From an uncultured Clostridium sp. (lineage in GTDB: Bacteria; Bacillota; Clostridia; TANB77; CAG-508), in assembly GCA_947245515.1 (NCBI GenBank), contig CAMXQV010000008.1, forward strand, positions 1 through 48,693: 48,693 nucleotides of DNA, read 5' to 3'. Below the pieces are notes generated by a model that did not search any database, was not told where the DNA came from, and saw only the letters and a list, made by a program, of their open reading frames with translations. The first letter of the stretch is position 1. The number at the start of each line of letters is the position of its first letter. A program made the translations under genes and the position numbers. This document shows, piece by piece, positions 18,371-26,660 of this stretch.

Positions 18371-18555
18371 GCAATCGCTTAAAATTTTAATTATTTTTTT
18401 GTTCATATTTATAAAATCTACTCGCTCCCAAAGGATTATAATTATTTATTGTTTTCGTTGCCCCATTCTCAAAAATAAATAATTATAATCCTTCTCGCGC
18501 TATTTCTAATTAAATTAATATGAACAAAAAAATAATTAAAATTTTAAGCGATTGC
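18371..18555. mobile_element. 185-bp MITE-like element with 39-bp perfect terminal inverted repeats
   Basis: Arms 18371-18409 and 18517-18555 are perfect 39-bp reverse complements starting GCAATCGCTTAAAATTTTAA. A second perfect 18-bp inverted repeat (AAGGATTATAATTATTTA, 18431-18448 with 18476-18493) sits inside. There is no coding capacity. Partial copies are at 1-50 and 14169-14190. The layout fits a non-autonomous transposable element moved by a transposase elsewhere. No clear target-site duplication was found at the ends. Confidence 0.85.
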
Positions 18556-18621
18556 TATACAAGTATATTGAGAAGAATAACTAGAAATTTCTGCTATATT
18601 GCGATTTTTTGAAAAAAATTA

Positions 18622-18650
18622 TAGACATAAAAACGTTGTTATTGTATAAT
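18622..18650 (+). promoter_or_regulatory. Promoter of the glucosaminidase gene
   Basis: TAGACA (18622-18627) and TATAAT (18645-18650) are separated by 17 bp. The -10 lies 38 bp before the ATG. It fits sigma-A with a mildly imperfect -35. Confidence 0.65.
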
Positions 18651-18688
18651 TAACATGTAATAATATTCAAAAGAAAGGATATAAACAA

Positions 18689-20041
18689 ATGTTAAACAAT
18701 AGAAATTCTTTAAATAACGATAACAGAAATTTATCAGAAGTTTTTAAGGAATTACAAGAAATCCAAAACCATGCAATAAATGCTAATGGAAGAAAATATC
18801 AAAAACAAAAAACAAAATATAAAAAACAAAAAAATAATGAAATATATCAAACAACAGACTTAAAACTATCACACATAATAACAGGATGTACAATACTAAT
18901 TGTTGCAATGGCTATCTTATTTCCCAAAAACCTATCTTTTAAAGAAAGTTATGCAAAAGTAGAAGAACCAGAAAACATGTCTGAATACGAAATAAATAGA
19001 CATAGGCTAAACATGCAAAACATAATATCTGGGAACTCAGATATAGACAAAGTAAAAGAACAAATAACAGATGAAAGAGAAGTAGAATTCGAAACAAATT
19101 ACCAAAGTAATGCAACACTACCAAAAGGAGAAGAAATAGTAATACAAGAAGGAGTTTTAGGTACAGATAGTGTAACAGCAGTAAGAACCTATGAAAATGG
19201 AAACTTAGTAGAAGAAATAATATTAAATAAAGAATGTATAAAAGAGCCAATTCCAAAAATAATAGACAGAGGAACCTCTGAATTCCTAGCAAAACACAAA
19301 ATACATATTGGAGACACCTTATACTTATTAAAAGACACTAAACTAAAAGAAACTACTGAAGATGAAGCTAAAGAAGTAGCAGAAATCAAACAAAGTTTAG
19401 ATGTAAAACTATTAGAACTACCTAGTGAAGAATGGTGCAAAGTTTCTTTTGAAACAATTGAAGGATATGTAAAAACTTCTGAATTAACATCACCTGTAAT
19501 TACACCAAACATAAAAGAAAAAAATAGAATTCAAAAAATACTTCTAAAATTAAATATAGAAATGGAATTAAACAAACCTAGTGGATTAAACTTAAGTGAC
19601 TACAAAAAAATCTTTACTGGATTAACACAAGACAAAAATAATATATTCGAAGAACATTATTCTGTATTTTATAATATGGAGAAAAAATACAAAATAAATG
19701 GTATATTCTTAGCAGCAATGGCTATCCATGAAAGCAATTGGGGAACATCTCAAATTGCTTTAGAAAAGAAAAACCTATTTGGTTATGGATCTTATGATGC
19801 AACACCTTATGAGTCATCTTTTGAGTTTGAAAGTTATTCTGAGGGAATAGAAACAGTTGCAAAATCATTAGTAAAATACTACTTAAATCCATCTGGAGTA
19901 AAAATTTATGATGGAGAAACATCTGCTGGTTGGTATTATAATGGACCTACACTATCAGGTGTAAATACAAGATATGCAAGTGACGAAAATTGGCATACAA
20001 AAGTCTATTCTTACATGCAATTACTATATAATAAACTATAA
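18689..20041 (+). CDS. Membrane-anchored cell-wall hydrolase: G5, SH3-like and glucosaminidase domains
   Basis: The 450-residue product begins with a charged cytoplasmic tail of about 60 residues, Lys/Gln-rich near its end. One transmembrane helix follows (about 61-79, IITGCTILIVAMAILF), so it is a type II membrane protein facing the wall. Outside it has a G5 domain (about 131-195: QEGVLGTDSVTAVRTYENG to DRGT), an SH3-like region (about 200-265, EEWCKVSFETIEGYVKTSEL) and a C-terminal glucosaminidase domain of the GH73 type (about 330-447). The predicted catalytic Glu348 lies in AMAIHESNWGTS, followed by NLFGYGSYD. It should cleave peptidoglycan glycan strands. AGAAAGGATA precedes the ATG. The gene at 20101 follows 59 bp later and is probably co-transcribed. 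Confidence 0.88.
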   Translation: MLNNRNSLNNDNRNLSEVFKELQEIQNHAINANGRKYQKQKTKYKKQKNNEIYQTTDLKLSHIITGCTILIVAMAILFPKNLSFKESYAKVEEPENMSEYEINRHRLNMQNIISGNSDIDKVKEQITDEREVEFETNYQSNATLPKGEEIVIQEGVLGTDSVTAVRTYENGNLVEEIILNKECIKEPIPKIIDRGTSEFLAKHKIHIGDTLYLLKDTKLKETTEDEAKEVAEIKQSLDVKLLELPSEEWCKVSFETIEGYVKTSELTSPVITPNIKEKNRIQKILLKLNIEMELNKPSGLNLSDYKKIFTGLTQDKNNIFEEHYSVFYNMEKKYKINGIFLAAMAIHESNWGTSQIALEKKNLFGYGSYDATPYESSFEFESYSEGIETVAKSLVKYYLNPSGVKIYDGETSAGWYYNGPTLSGVNTRYASDENWHTKVYSYMQLLYNKL

Positions 20042-20100
20042 TATATACACAAAGGATTAAGGTTGATATAATTTGTGCCTTAAGAAAGGAAAATATCAAA

Positions 20101-20940
20101 ATGGAAAACTTCAATTTTAAAATAAAAAACGTAAAACTAGCATTTGTAATACTTATAATCTTGCTATTTGTAATTTTTTTACTATATTATAACTATGTTC
20201 TATTTAAATCCTTTGCCAAAAATCAATTTGCAAAGGAAATGATAGAAATATCAGATGAAAATGAAAATTCTATATTTAATATACAAAAAATATTATTATA
20301 TAGTAATGCAACTGCAAAAGATAATTCTAAAAATCAATCCTTAAGTAATGTTAGTCTTTCACAATATTCTGATATATCAATATATATTGATAATACTAGT
20401 TATATAACAGACCTAACAAGTGAAAATACAGTGAAAGAATTATATATAGATAATATAGTTATGAAATCTAATTCAGATATAGGTACTAAAATACTAAACT
20501 ATAAAAATCCTTTAAACTTTGGGAAATTCAAAGAAGTTGAAACACCTAAAAATAATAGAATTGATTTTAATATTATAAAAAATAATGCTGAAAATGAAAA
20601 TCATGATTATTCTAAACCAACCTTTTATACAGATTGCTCTAATCCAATAACTTTAGGATATTTAAATAAAGACTTATTAACAAATTACTCTATTTCAGAA
20701 AACTCAAAATCAATTTCTTTTAATGGTAAGGTTCTAAAAGAAGCAAACGTCAATTTAAAGGATATCAACTATACTGTTAGCTTTAAGATACATATTGTAA
20801 ATAATTTGAATCAAAAATTTGTATATGATATGTCACTTGATGTTAATTTAGAAGATGATAATGGTGGTATTTATAATGGATATGTTTATAAAGGAAAAAC
20901 CACTTCTGGTAAAGAATATAGGTTCTTTAAAGAAATGTAA
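20101..20940 (+). CDS. Unknown protein with one N-terminal transmembrane helix
   Basis: The 279-residue product has a short basic N-terminus and one strong hydrophobic helix (about 13-35, LAFVILIILLFVIFLLYYNY), then a polar, Asn/Ser-rich extracytoplasmic region with beta-type character and no family I recognise. The end (GGIYNGYVYKGKTTSGKEYRFFKEM) is fairly polar. With the helix uncleaved it would be membrane-tethered outside the cell. AAGAAAGGAAAA precedes the ATG. It is the second gene after the glucosaminidase and ends at a strong terminator, so it may assist the hydrolase or share its regulation. The function is unknown. Confidence 0.75.
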   Translation: MENFNFKIKNVKLAFVILIILLFVIFLLYYNYVLFKSFAKNQFAKEMIEISDENENSIFNIQKILLYSNATAKDNSKNQSLSNVSLSQYSDISIYIDNTSYITDLTSENTVKELYIDNIVMKSNSDIGTKILNYKNPLNFGKFKEVETPKNNRIDFNIIKNNAENENHDYSKPTFYTDCSNPITLGYLNKDLLTNYSISENSKSISFNGKVLKEANVNLKDINYTVSFKIHIVNNLNQKFVYDMSLDVNLEDDNGGIYNGYVYKGKTTSGKEYRFFKEM

Positions 20941-20974
20941 ATATATAAATTAAAAACTGTTTATAATAATTTTC

Positions 20975-21023
20975 AAAGGTGGAAGAAAGTTAAAATATCA
21001 ACTTTCTCCCACCTTTTTATGCT
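20975..21023 (+). terminator. Intrinsic terminator of the glucosaminidase pair
   Basis: Arms AAAGGTGGAAGAAAGTT (20975-20991) and AACTTTCTCCCACCTTTT (21000-21017) pair with one mismatch around a short loop, followed by a T-rich tail. It lies 34 bp after the stop at 20940. Confidence 0.85.
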
Positions 21024-21079
21024 TTTTTCGAATGAATTTGTGTACAAGGTTAGTTTGTCAAGCTGGTTATTTTTGAAAA

Positions 21080-21169
21080 TCATTTGACATCTTCTCTTAA
21101 TTGAAAGTTCTTTTCTTTTTCAGCAAGTAACATCTCAATTAATCGTAAGATAAGGTCGTAACTAGACAT
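21080..21169 (-). CDS. 29-residue micro-protein with a strong ribosome site
   Basis: The small frame codes for MSSYDLILRLIEMLLAEKEK and nine further residues, a single amphipathic, Leu/Glu-rich helix with no membrane segment. AAAGGAGG sits 9 bp before the ATG, much better than chance. It lies downstream of the integrase remnant on the same strand, and a small hairpin separates them. Short helical ORFs of this kind accompany recombinases in some clostridial elements, but no function can be given. Translation is likely from the ribosome site; whether the peptide is stable or useful is unknown. Confidence 0.55.
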   Translation of the reverse strand: MSSYDLILRLIEMLLAEKEKNFQLREDVK

Positions 21170-21222
21170 ATAAGTAACCTCCTTTCCACCCTTTAGTAAA
21201 GGATTACCTTTCTGTCAATGAA

Positions 21223-21247
21223 AAGGTTGTTATTATATTACAACCTT
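21223..21247 (-). terminator. Small hairpin after the integrase remnant
   Basis: AAGGTTGT (21223-21230) and ACAACCTT (21240-21247) form an 8-bp stem with a 9-base loop, followed on the minus strand by TTTTCATT. It is a likely weak terminator 25 bp past the remnant's stop. Confidence 0.5.
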
Positions 21248-21272
21248 CTTTTAGACAATACAAGCAAACAAC

Positions 21273-21410
21273 TTAATAATTCATAATTATTTTTACACTC
21301 ATCAAACTATCATAAAATGTCCTCTCATAACTCCCAATAGTTTTTTTACTTAATCCTTTTGCACTGCACTCAATCATAAAATCATCAATCTGTAAATCAA
21401 TTTCACGCAT
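21273..21410 (-). pseudogene. N-terminal fragment of a tyrosine recombinase/integrase
   Basis: The 45-codon frame starts MREIDLQIDDFMIECSAKGL and continues SKKTIGSYERTF. This matches the SAM-like N-terminal core-binding domain of phage-type integrases (the pattern of an FxxxxxxKGLSKKTIxSYExxL helix pair). It then loses similarity and stops, leaving no catalytic domain. AGGAGG-like GGGAGGTTT precedes the ATG. No att-flanked element is intact nearby, so this is the scar of an integrated element. A functional short protein (a recombination regulator) is less likely. Confidence 0.6.
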
Positions 21411-21515
21411 AAAAATAAACCTCCCATTTACTGAATTTTTTATTTAATAAAAATCCAATAAACAAAAGGTTATATACAAACATATTTTCTTTTATCTTAC
21501 CCAATAAATCTTAAA

Positions 21516-21602
21516 AGTTTGTTGGTATTTTGTAAAACAGTTTGTAGTTTTTTTCCATTTCCACCTTGTTTCAATGCCATAAACTTGTGAGTTTGTTGGT
21601 AT
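21516..21602. repeat. Pair of 13-bp direct repeats near the integrase remnant
   Basis: AGTTTGTTGGTAT occurs at 21516-21528 and again at 21590-21602, 74 bp apart. The second copy runs into an AATGGAAAT that pairs with ATTTCCATT-like sequence near 21552. They lie between the integrase remnant and the 3' end of spo0A and could be core or arm sites for the lost recombinase. Confidence 0.4.
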
Positions 21603-21660
21603 AATGGAAATATCTTACTATTTATGTATTCGTTGTGGCTCTGAGTCTACAAGTTAATTT

Positions 21661-22485
21661 TTACGCACTCTTTAGTTCAAGTCTTAGTTTGTCAGCAATC
21701 ATTGCTATAAACTCACTATTCGTTGGCTTTCCTTTAGCTGCTGAAATAGTATAACCAAAAATATTTTCTACTACTTCTTGTTGTCCTCTACCCCAAGCAA
21801 CTTCAATTGCATGACGTATAGCTCGTTCAACTCTTGAAGGAGTTGTATTGAATTTATACGCAATTTTAGGATATAAGCTCTTAGTAATTTGATTTATTAC
21901 ATCTATATCATTTACAACCATCATTATAGCTTCTCTTAAATATTGATATCCTTTAATATGTGCTGGCACACCAACTTCATGTATAACATTAGTAACTAAA
22001 GCTTCTAAATTCTCCTCTTTTTTGCTATCATCTTCACTTAATTCTATATACTGCTGTTTTGACTCTCTTCCAATAAAATTATTTGAATTCCCCTGTTGTG
22101 TTGGTTTAAAAAATTTAATGTCTCTCATTCTTTTTATTAATAATTCAATATCAAATGGTTTTACAACATAATATTCTGCCCCTAAAGTAATTGCTCTTTG
22201 TGTTATTTTATCTTGACCTACTGCTGAAAGCATTATGCAAATTGGTTTTTTATTACTTTTAATAATATTTATATTTTCTAATACTCCTAACCCATCTAAA
22301 TGTGGCATAATCACATCTAATAAAACAACATCTGGTGTTGTATTTGCAATTATATCAATTGCTTCACGCCCATCCTTTGCCATACCTATAACTTCCATAT
22401 CATTTTGTGAATTTATATATGATGCTAAAGTATGACTAAAATCTTGATTATCATCTGCTATTAAAACAGAAATTTTTTCTTTCAT
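21661..22485 (-). CDS. spo0A: Sporulation master regulator Spo0A
   Basis: Spo0A is the response regulator that, once phosphorylated, commits cells to sporulation. The 274-residue product has a receiver domain (1-125) with Asp11/Asp12, phospho-acceptor Asp57 in [11 protein letters not shown] and the conserved VKPFD. The C-terminal DNA-binding domain (about 165-274) carries the near-invariant [19 protein letters not shown], the recognition helix in [18 protein letters not shown] and [10 protein letters not shown]. The Gln/Asn-rich hinge is typical. AGGAGGG precedes the ATG. Clostridia usually have spoIVB just upstream; here yigZ is upstream instead. A sigma-A-like promoter lies at 22529-22557. 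Confidence 0.97.
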   Translation of the reverse strand: MKEKISVLIADDNQDFSHTLASYINSQNDMEVIGMAKDGREAIDIIANTTPDVVLLDVIMPHLDGLGVLENINIIKSNKKPICIMLSAVGQDKITQRAITLGAEYYVVKPFDIELLIKRMRDIKFFKPTQQGNSNNFIGRESKQQYIELSEDDSKKEENLEALVTNVIHEVGVPAHIKGYQYLREAIMMVVNDIDVINQITKSLYPKIAYKFNTTPSRVERAIRHAIEVAWGRGQQEVVENIFGYTISAAKGKPTNSEFIAMIADKLRLELKSA

Positions 22486-22528
22486 TGTTTCCCTCCTAAA
22501 TTTCTACTGTAAATATTTTACAATTGAT

Positions 22529-22557
22529 ATTATAATATTTTATTCGAGGTTTTACAA
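22529..22557 (-). promoter_or_regulatory. Promoter of spo0A
   Basis: TTGTAA (22552-22557) and TATAAT (22529-22534) are 17 bp apart on the minus strand. A CGAAT motif in the spacer resembles part of a sigma-H -10, but no matching sigma-H -35 is seen. An 8-bp palindrome (TATGGAAA, 22564-22582) just upstream may end yigZ transcription. Confidence 0.6.
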
Positions 22558-22602
22558 GGTTTTTATGGAAATTTTTTCCATAATTATATAAAAGGGTATT
22601 TT

Positions 22603-23235
22603 TTATATACATTTCTTTATATATTTTCTTGATAAAGGTCTAATATCTCTTAAAATCACTTTTTTTGTATCAAAATCTTTCATTAATTTTTGTTTAATTT
22701 CTGCTTCTATTTGTATTTGGCAAACAATATTTTTTCCATATTCTGCATTTTTTATATAAATTCTATTATTTTTACAATAATATTTAAAATTTTCAAAATT
22801 ACTATAATCTAATATTACTTCTAATTCTTCTCCCCATGTCATTGTAACTTTTTGGGAATTTTCAATTGCTTTTTGTAAACTTTCAGAATATGCTCTAACT
22901 AACCCTCCTGTCCCTAGCAATATACCTCCAAAATACCTTGTAACTATTACTAATACATTAGCTAAATTATTCTTTTGCAAAAGGTTTAACATTGGTGCTC
23001 CTGCTGTTCCAGAAGGTTCACCATCATCACTAGATTTTTCTATAATATTTTCATTTTCTACAATTCTATAAGCTATGCAATTATGTCTCGCATCAAAATA
23101 CTTCTTTTTTATAGTTTTAATTTTATTTTCTGCATCTTCTACTGTCCTGACATATAACAAATTAGCAATAAATTTAGATTTTTTTTCTACAATTTCTTCT
23201 GTAATATCTCCTTCAATTGTATTAAATTCTTTCAC
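22603..23235 (-). CDS. YigZ/IMPACT family protein
   Basis: The 210-residue product has the conserved IMPACT N-terminal domain: a KSKFIANL start, KKYFDARHNCIAY, DDGEPSGTAGAPML and VIVTRYFGGILLGTGGLVRAY, followed by the C-terminal DUF1949-like ferredoxin fold. Bacterial YigZ proteins are linked by structure to RNA or translation-factor binding, but their biochemical role is uncertain. The start is a GTG with only a weak upstream ribosome site (GAAGTGATAGAG), so expression may be low. It is upstream of spo0A on the same strand with a small palindrome between them. Confidence 0.92.
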   Translation of the reverse strand: MKEFNTIEGDITEEIVEKKSKFIANLLYVRTVEDAENKIKTIKKKYFDARHNCIAYRIVENENIIEKSSDDGEPSGTAGAPMLNLLQKNNLANVLVIVTRYFGGILLGTGGLVRAYSESLQKAIENSQKVTMTWGEELEVILDYSNFENFKYYCKNNRIYIKNAEYGKNIVCQIQIEAEIKQKLMKDFDTKKVILRDIRPLSRKYIKKCI

Positions 23236-23463
23236 TTCTCTATCACTTCTTTCGAATTTTAATTATATAAATTTTATTAATTGTTATGTTCATATCTAGT
23301 ATAATTTTAATCATAAAAATCTAAACAATAAGTATTAAAGCATGTATTGAATTTCTACATTATAAAAACTTAACTGTATCATAGTGTATTAAATTATATA
23401 TAAGCTCAACTAGATTTAAACTTACTTAAAAATTTTTTATATTTTAATAATTTAAAGTAAATA

Positions 23464-24714
23464 TTATTTCAATAAACCAGCTGTATAACCTGTAGAATAA
23501 GCAATCTGTAAATTAAAACCACCTGTATAACTATCAACATCTATAATCTCACCAGCAAAATATAAACCATTAACAATTTTAGATTCCATAGTTTTAGGAT
23601 TTATTTCTTTAACAGAAACTCCTCCACTAGTAATAATAGCTTCTTCAATTGGTCTAAAACCTTTAATATTAATTTCAAAATTCTTTAATAAAAAAGTAAT
23701 TCTATTTCTTTCTGCTTTTGTAATTTCATTAACCTTTTTATCAGCCTTTATATTACTTATATTAATTATTTGTGGAATTAATTTTTGAGGTAACAATTTA
23801 TCTAAGCTATTTTTAAACTTTTTATTTTTTAGTTCTTCAAAATCTCTCAATATTCTTTGTTCTAACTTTTCTTCTGTAAGTGCTGGTTTTAAATCGATAA
23901 TTAATTTTATATTCTTGGCTTTTAGCTTTTCTTCTATGTTTTTATATCTAACTAAATGAGCTGAAGAACTTAGTATAGTTGGTCCAGATACTCCAAAATG
24001 CGTAAATAGCATTTCTCCAAAATCTTCATAAATACTTTTTTTATTTTCAAGGTCAATTATTTTAATTTGAACATTTCTTAAACTTAGTCCTTGTAACTCT
24101 TTATGCATTTCTGTATTATAGGTTTCTAAAGGAACAAGAGATGGTTTTATTTTAACTATTGTATGCCCAATTTCCTTTGCAAGCATATATCCATCCCCTG
24201 TTGAACCTGTTAACGGATAACTCTTTCCTCCTGTTGCAAGAATAACCTTATCTGATTTTAAATTAATATTATTTACTTTTACACCTAAAACTCTATTATC
24301 CTTATCTACTAATATTTTTTCTACTTTTGAATTATATCTTATTTCTATATTAAGTTCTTTTAGTCTTTTTGTAAAACTTTTTAAAACATCTTGAGATTTA
24401 TCTGTTACAGGAAAAATTCTATTTCCTCTTTCTTCTTTTACTTCTAGCCCTTGCTTTTTTAAAAATTGAATTATATCTTTATTTGTATAATTTTGATAAC
24501 AACTATATAAAAATTTTCCATTACCTGGTGTATTTTTTATAAAGTCTTGCATATCTAAAGAAGATGTAATATTACATCTTCCCTTTCCTGTTATTAATAA
24601 TTTTCTTCCTAGAGTTTGCATCTTCTCCAAAAGTATAACTTCATTTCCATTTTCTGCTGAGGTAATTGCTGCCATCATTCCAGCAGGTCCACCACCTATT
24701 ACTATAACTTTCAT
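23464..24714 (-). CDS. BaiN/HI0933-like FAD-dependent oxidoreductase
   Basis: The product (about 416 residues) belongs to the HI0933 family of flavoproteins, which includes the bile-acid enzyme BaiN and proteins annotated as aminoacetone oxidase. It has the FAD motif VIGGGPAGMMAA at the N-terminus, LLITGKGRCNITSS (family signature), ATGGKSYPLTGSTGDGY in the middle and YFAGEIIDVDSYTGGFNLQIAYSTG at the C-terminus. The reaction here is unknown; a reductase of unsaturated substrates is only a possibility. The ATG at 24714 has GTGAGGAA just upstream; the GTG inside that motif is an alternative start four codons earlier. The gene follows the P-loop gene by 21 bp. Confidence 0.9.
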   Translation of the reverse strand: MKVIVIGGGPAGMMAAITSAENGNEVILLEKMQTLGRKLLITGKGRCNITSSLDMQDFIKNTPGNGKFLYSCYQNYTNKDIIQFLKKQGLEVKEERGNRIFPVTDKSQDVLKSFTKRLKELNIEIRYNSKVEKILVDKDNRVLGVKVNNINLKSDKVILATGGKSYPLTGSTGDGYMLAKEIGHTIVKIKPSLVPLETYNTEMHKELQGLSLRNVQIKIIDLENKKSIYEDFGEMLFTHFGVSGPTILSSSAHLVRYKNIEEKLKAKNIKLIIDLKPALTEEKLEQRILRDFEELKNKKFKNSLDKLLPQKLIPQIINISNIKADKKVNEITKAERNRITFLLKNFEINIKGFRPIEEAIITSGGVSVKEINPKTMESKIVNGLYFAGEIIDVDSYTGGFNLQIAYSTGYTAGLLK

Positions 24715-24735
24715 TAAATTCCTCACTAACTGTTT

Positions 24736-25293
24736 TTACATATTTTTTTGTATATCTATCAAAATGTTATTAAATACACTCTCTCGATTAAAGGCTGTAT
24801 CATAATATTTGATATTTAAATTATTGCATTCATCTTTTAATAATTTACTTTTTTTTATTTGCTTCTCACAATAATTATATAATTCCTGTTTTTTCATGTT
24901 ATATGACCAATCAAATTCTGTATCATATTTAATCATAGCTTCTACCATCTCATCAGTTGTATTTTCACATCTTCCTAAAGCATAAATTAAATTATTATCA
25001 TTTTCATAAATCTCTTTACAAGTTTGTAGCGTCATTTCACATCCCTCAATTATAAATCCATATTTATTCCTAGAATGAAATAAATTACTTTCGAAAAATA
25101 TTTTTATAAAAGCTTGAAATCTTTCATCATATATTGCAGTACCTGGTCCTATATTTAATTCTGGAAATACATCTTTAAAAGCTGCACGAACACAATCTGT
25201 TCTAATAATTTGGTAATTATATTTTTCACTTATGATATCTGCTAAAGTTGACTTTCCTGACCTTGGTCTACCTATTATTATTATATTTTTCAT
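24736..25293 (-). CDS. P-loop kinase-like protein
   Basis: The 185-residue product starts with a Walker A motif, GRPRSGKST, as in small nucleotide or metabolite kinases (AAA_33 type), and has acidic FIIEGCEM that could serve as Walker B. A Cys- and Lys-rich second half does not match a named kinase. The phosphate acceptor is unknown; 2-phosphoglycerate kinase-like proteins share the fold. I prefer the ATG at 25293, with GGAATGG upstream; an in-frame ATG at 25305 lies almost inside the ribosome site. It sits between the methionine gamma-lyase-family gene and the flavoprotein on the same strand. Confidence 0.65.
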   Translation of the reverse strand: MKNIIIIGRPRSGKSTLADIISEKYNYQIIRTDCVRAAFKDVFPELNIGPGTAIYDERFQAFIKIFFESNLFHSRNKYGFIIEGCEMTLQTCKEIYENDNNLIYALGRCENTTDEMVEAMIKYDTEFDWSYNMKKQELYNYCEKQIKKSKLLKDECNNLNIKYYDTAFNRESVFNNILIDIQKNM

Positions 25294-25357
25294 AAATAAT
25301 TCCATTCCTTCCTTGCCTTCGCTGACACTATGTCTATAGAAGGCATATATTAAATCT

Positions 25358-26596
25358 CTATTTTTTCATAAATTCTATCGCTTTTAAAATTCCGAATTTC
25401 CCATATTCATAAGTAAGCCCTCCTTGCATATACGCAATATATGGTGGTCTAATTGGACCATCACAACTAAGCTCAATTGTAGACCCTTGTGTAAAAGTTC
25501 CTGCTGCCATAATAACTTTATCATCATATCCACCCATATCACTTGGAAAAGGCATAACCTCTGAATCTATCGGAGAACCTTTTTGAATTCCTTGACAAAA
25601 CTTAACTAAATCTTGCTCTGAACCTAAGCTTATAGTCTGAACTATATCAGCTCTTTCCTCCTTATAATATGGTTCAACCTTATATCCTAACTTTTCTAAG
25701 ATTCGACTTGCAAATATTGCAGTTTTTATACTACTTGCAACTACGCTAGGTGCAAAAAACAAACCTTTTAAAAGCAAGGGGTTTTGATTAAGTGATGGTC
25801 CAATTTCCTTTCCTATTCCAGGAGATGTTAATCTTTCAGCGCATAATTCAATTAAATCTTTTTTACCCACAATATAAGCTCCAGAAGTTGCAATTCCTGC
25901 TCCTAAATTTTTCATTAGCGAACCTACTGCAATATCTGCTCCGACCTCAATTGGTTCTCTCTCTTGAACAAATTCCCCATAACAATTATCTACCATTATT
26001 ATTACATCTTTATTAACATCTCTTATTGCATTAATTGCCTTTTCTATTTTCTCTATTGTTAAACTCTTTCTAGTTGAATATCCCCTTGATCTTTGAATTT
26101 CTACTAATTTTACATCTTTTTTACTTAATCTTTCTTTAATTGTAGCTATATCAAAATTATTTTCAATTAATTCTATTTGTTCATATCTAATTCCAAAGGA
26201 CTTTAAAGAACTTTTACTTTCTTCTTTTCCAATACCAATAACGGTTTGTAAAGTATCATATGGTTCCCCTGTAAGACTTATCATTGTATCACCTGGACGT
26301 AATAATGCAGACAAAGTTACTGACAATGCATGTGTTCCTGATATTAGTTGTGTTCTAACTAAACTATCTTCTGCTTTAAAAATCTTTGCATAAATTTCTT
26401 CTATTTTATTTCTACCTACTTCATCTATTCCATATCCTGTTGAAGAAACTAAATGTAATTCTTGTAAGTTACATTCTTGAAATGCGTCTAATACCTTTTT
26501 GCTATTATTTTCACATATCTTATTAGCTTTATCTAATTGTTCTTTTATTTCTATCTCTGTTTCCTTTGATAATTTTAGTATTTCTTCTTCACTCAT
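25358..26596 (-). CDS. Methionine gamma-lyase family PLP protein (YnbB/aluminium-resistance type)
   Basis: The 412-residue product is a fold-type I PLP enzyme of the family annotated as aluminium resistance protein or methionine gamma-lyase family (Bacillus YnbB). Visible signatures are LVSSTGYGIDEVGR near the N-terminus, RTQLISGTHALSVTL, SLTGEPYDTLQTVIG, MVDNCYGEF with the PLP-ring aspartate, and AVGSLMKNLGAGIA with Lys229 as the predicted Schiff-base lysine. The C-terminus keeps QGSTIELSCDGPIRPPY. It may release a thiol from a sulfur amino acid, but the substrate is not proven for this subfamily. The ATG at 26596 follows AAGGAGAT; an in-frame ATG 30 bp upstream has no ribosome site. Confidence 0.88.
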   Translation of the reverse strand: MSEEEILKLSKETEIEIKEQLDKANKICENNSKKVLDAFQECNLQELHLVSSTGYGIDEVGRNKIEEIYAKIFKAEDSLVRTQLISGTHALSVTLSALLRPGDTMISLTGEPYDTLQTVIGIGKEESKSSLKSFGIRYEQIELIENNFDIATIKERLSKKDVKLVEIQRSRGYSTRKSLTIEKIEKAINAIRDVNKDVIIMVDNCYGEFVQEREPIEVGADIAVGSLMKNLGAGIATSGAYIVGKKDLIELCAERLTSPGIGKEIGPSLNQNPLLLKGLFFAPSVVASSIKTAIFASRILEKLGYKVEPYYKEERADIVQTISLGSEQDLVKFCQGIQKGSPIDSEVMPFPSDMGGYDDKVIMAAGTFTQGSTIELSCDGPIRPPYIAYMQGGLTYEYGKFGILKAIEFMKK

Positions 26597-26660
26597 AATA
26601 TATCTCCTTATTACCTTATTTAACATATTTTACTATAACTTATTCTTTTTTGCAATGTCA

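Noticed and set aside
22520-22575. Sigma-H promoter or 0A box for spo0A
   Set aside because: A CGAAT is present but no sigma-H -35 at the right distance and no full TTTGTCGAA-type box was found; the sigma-A-like pair fits better.
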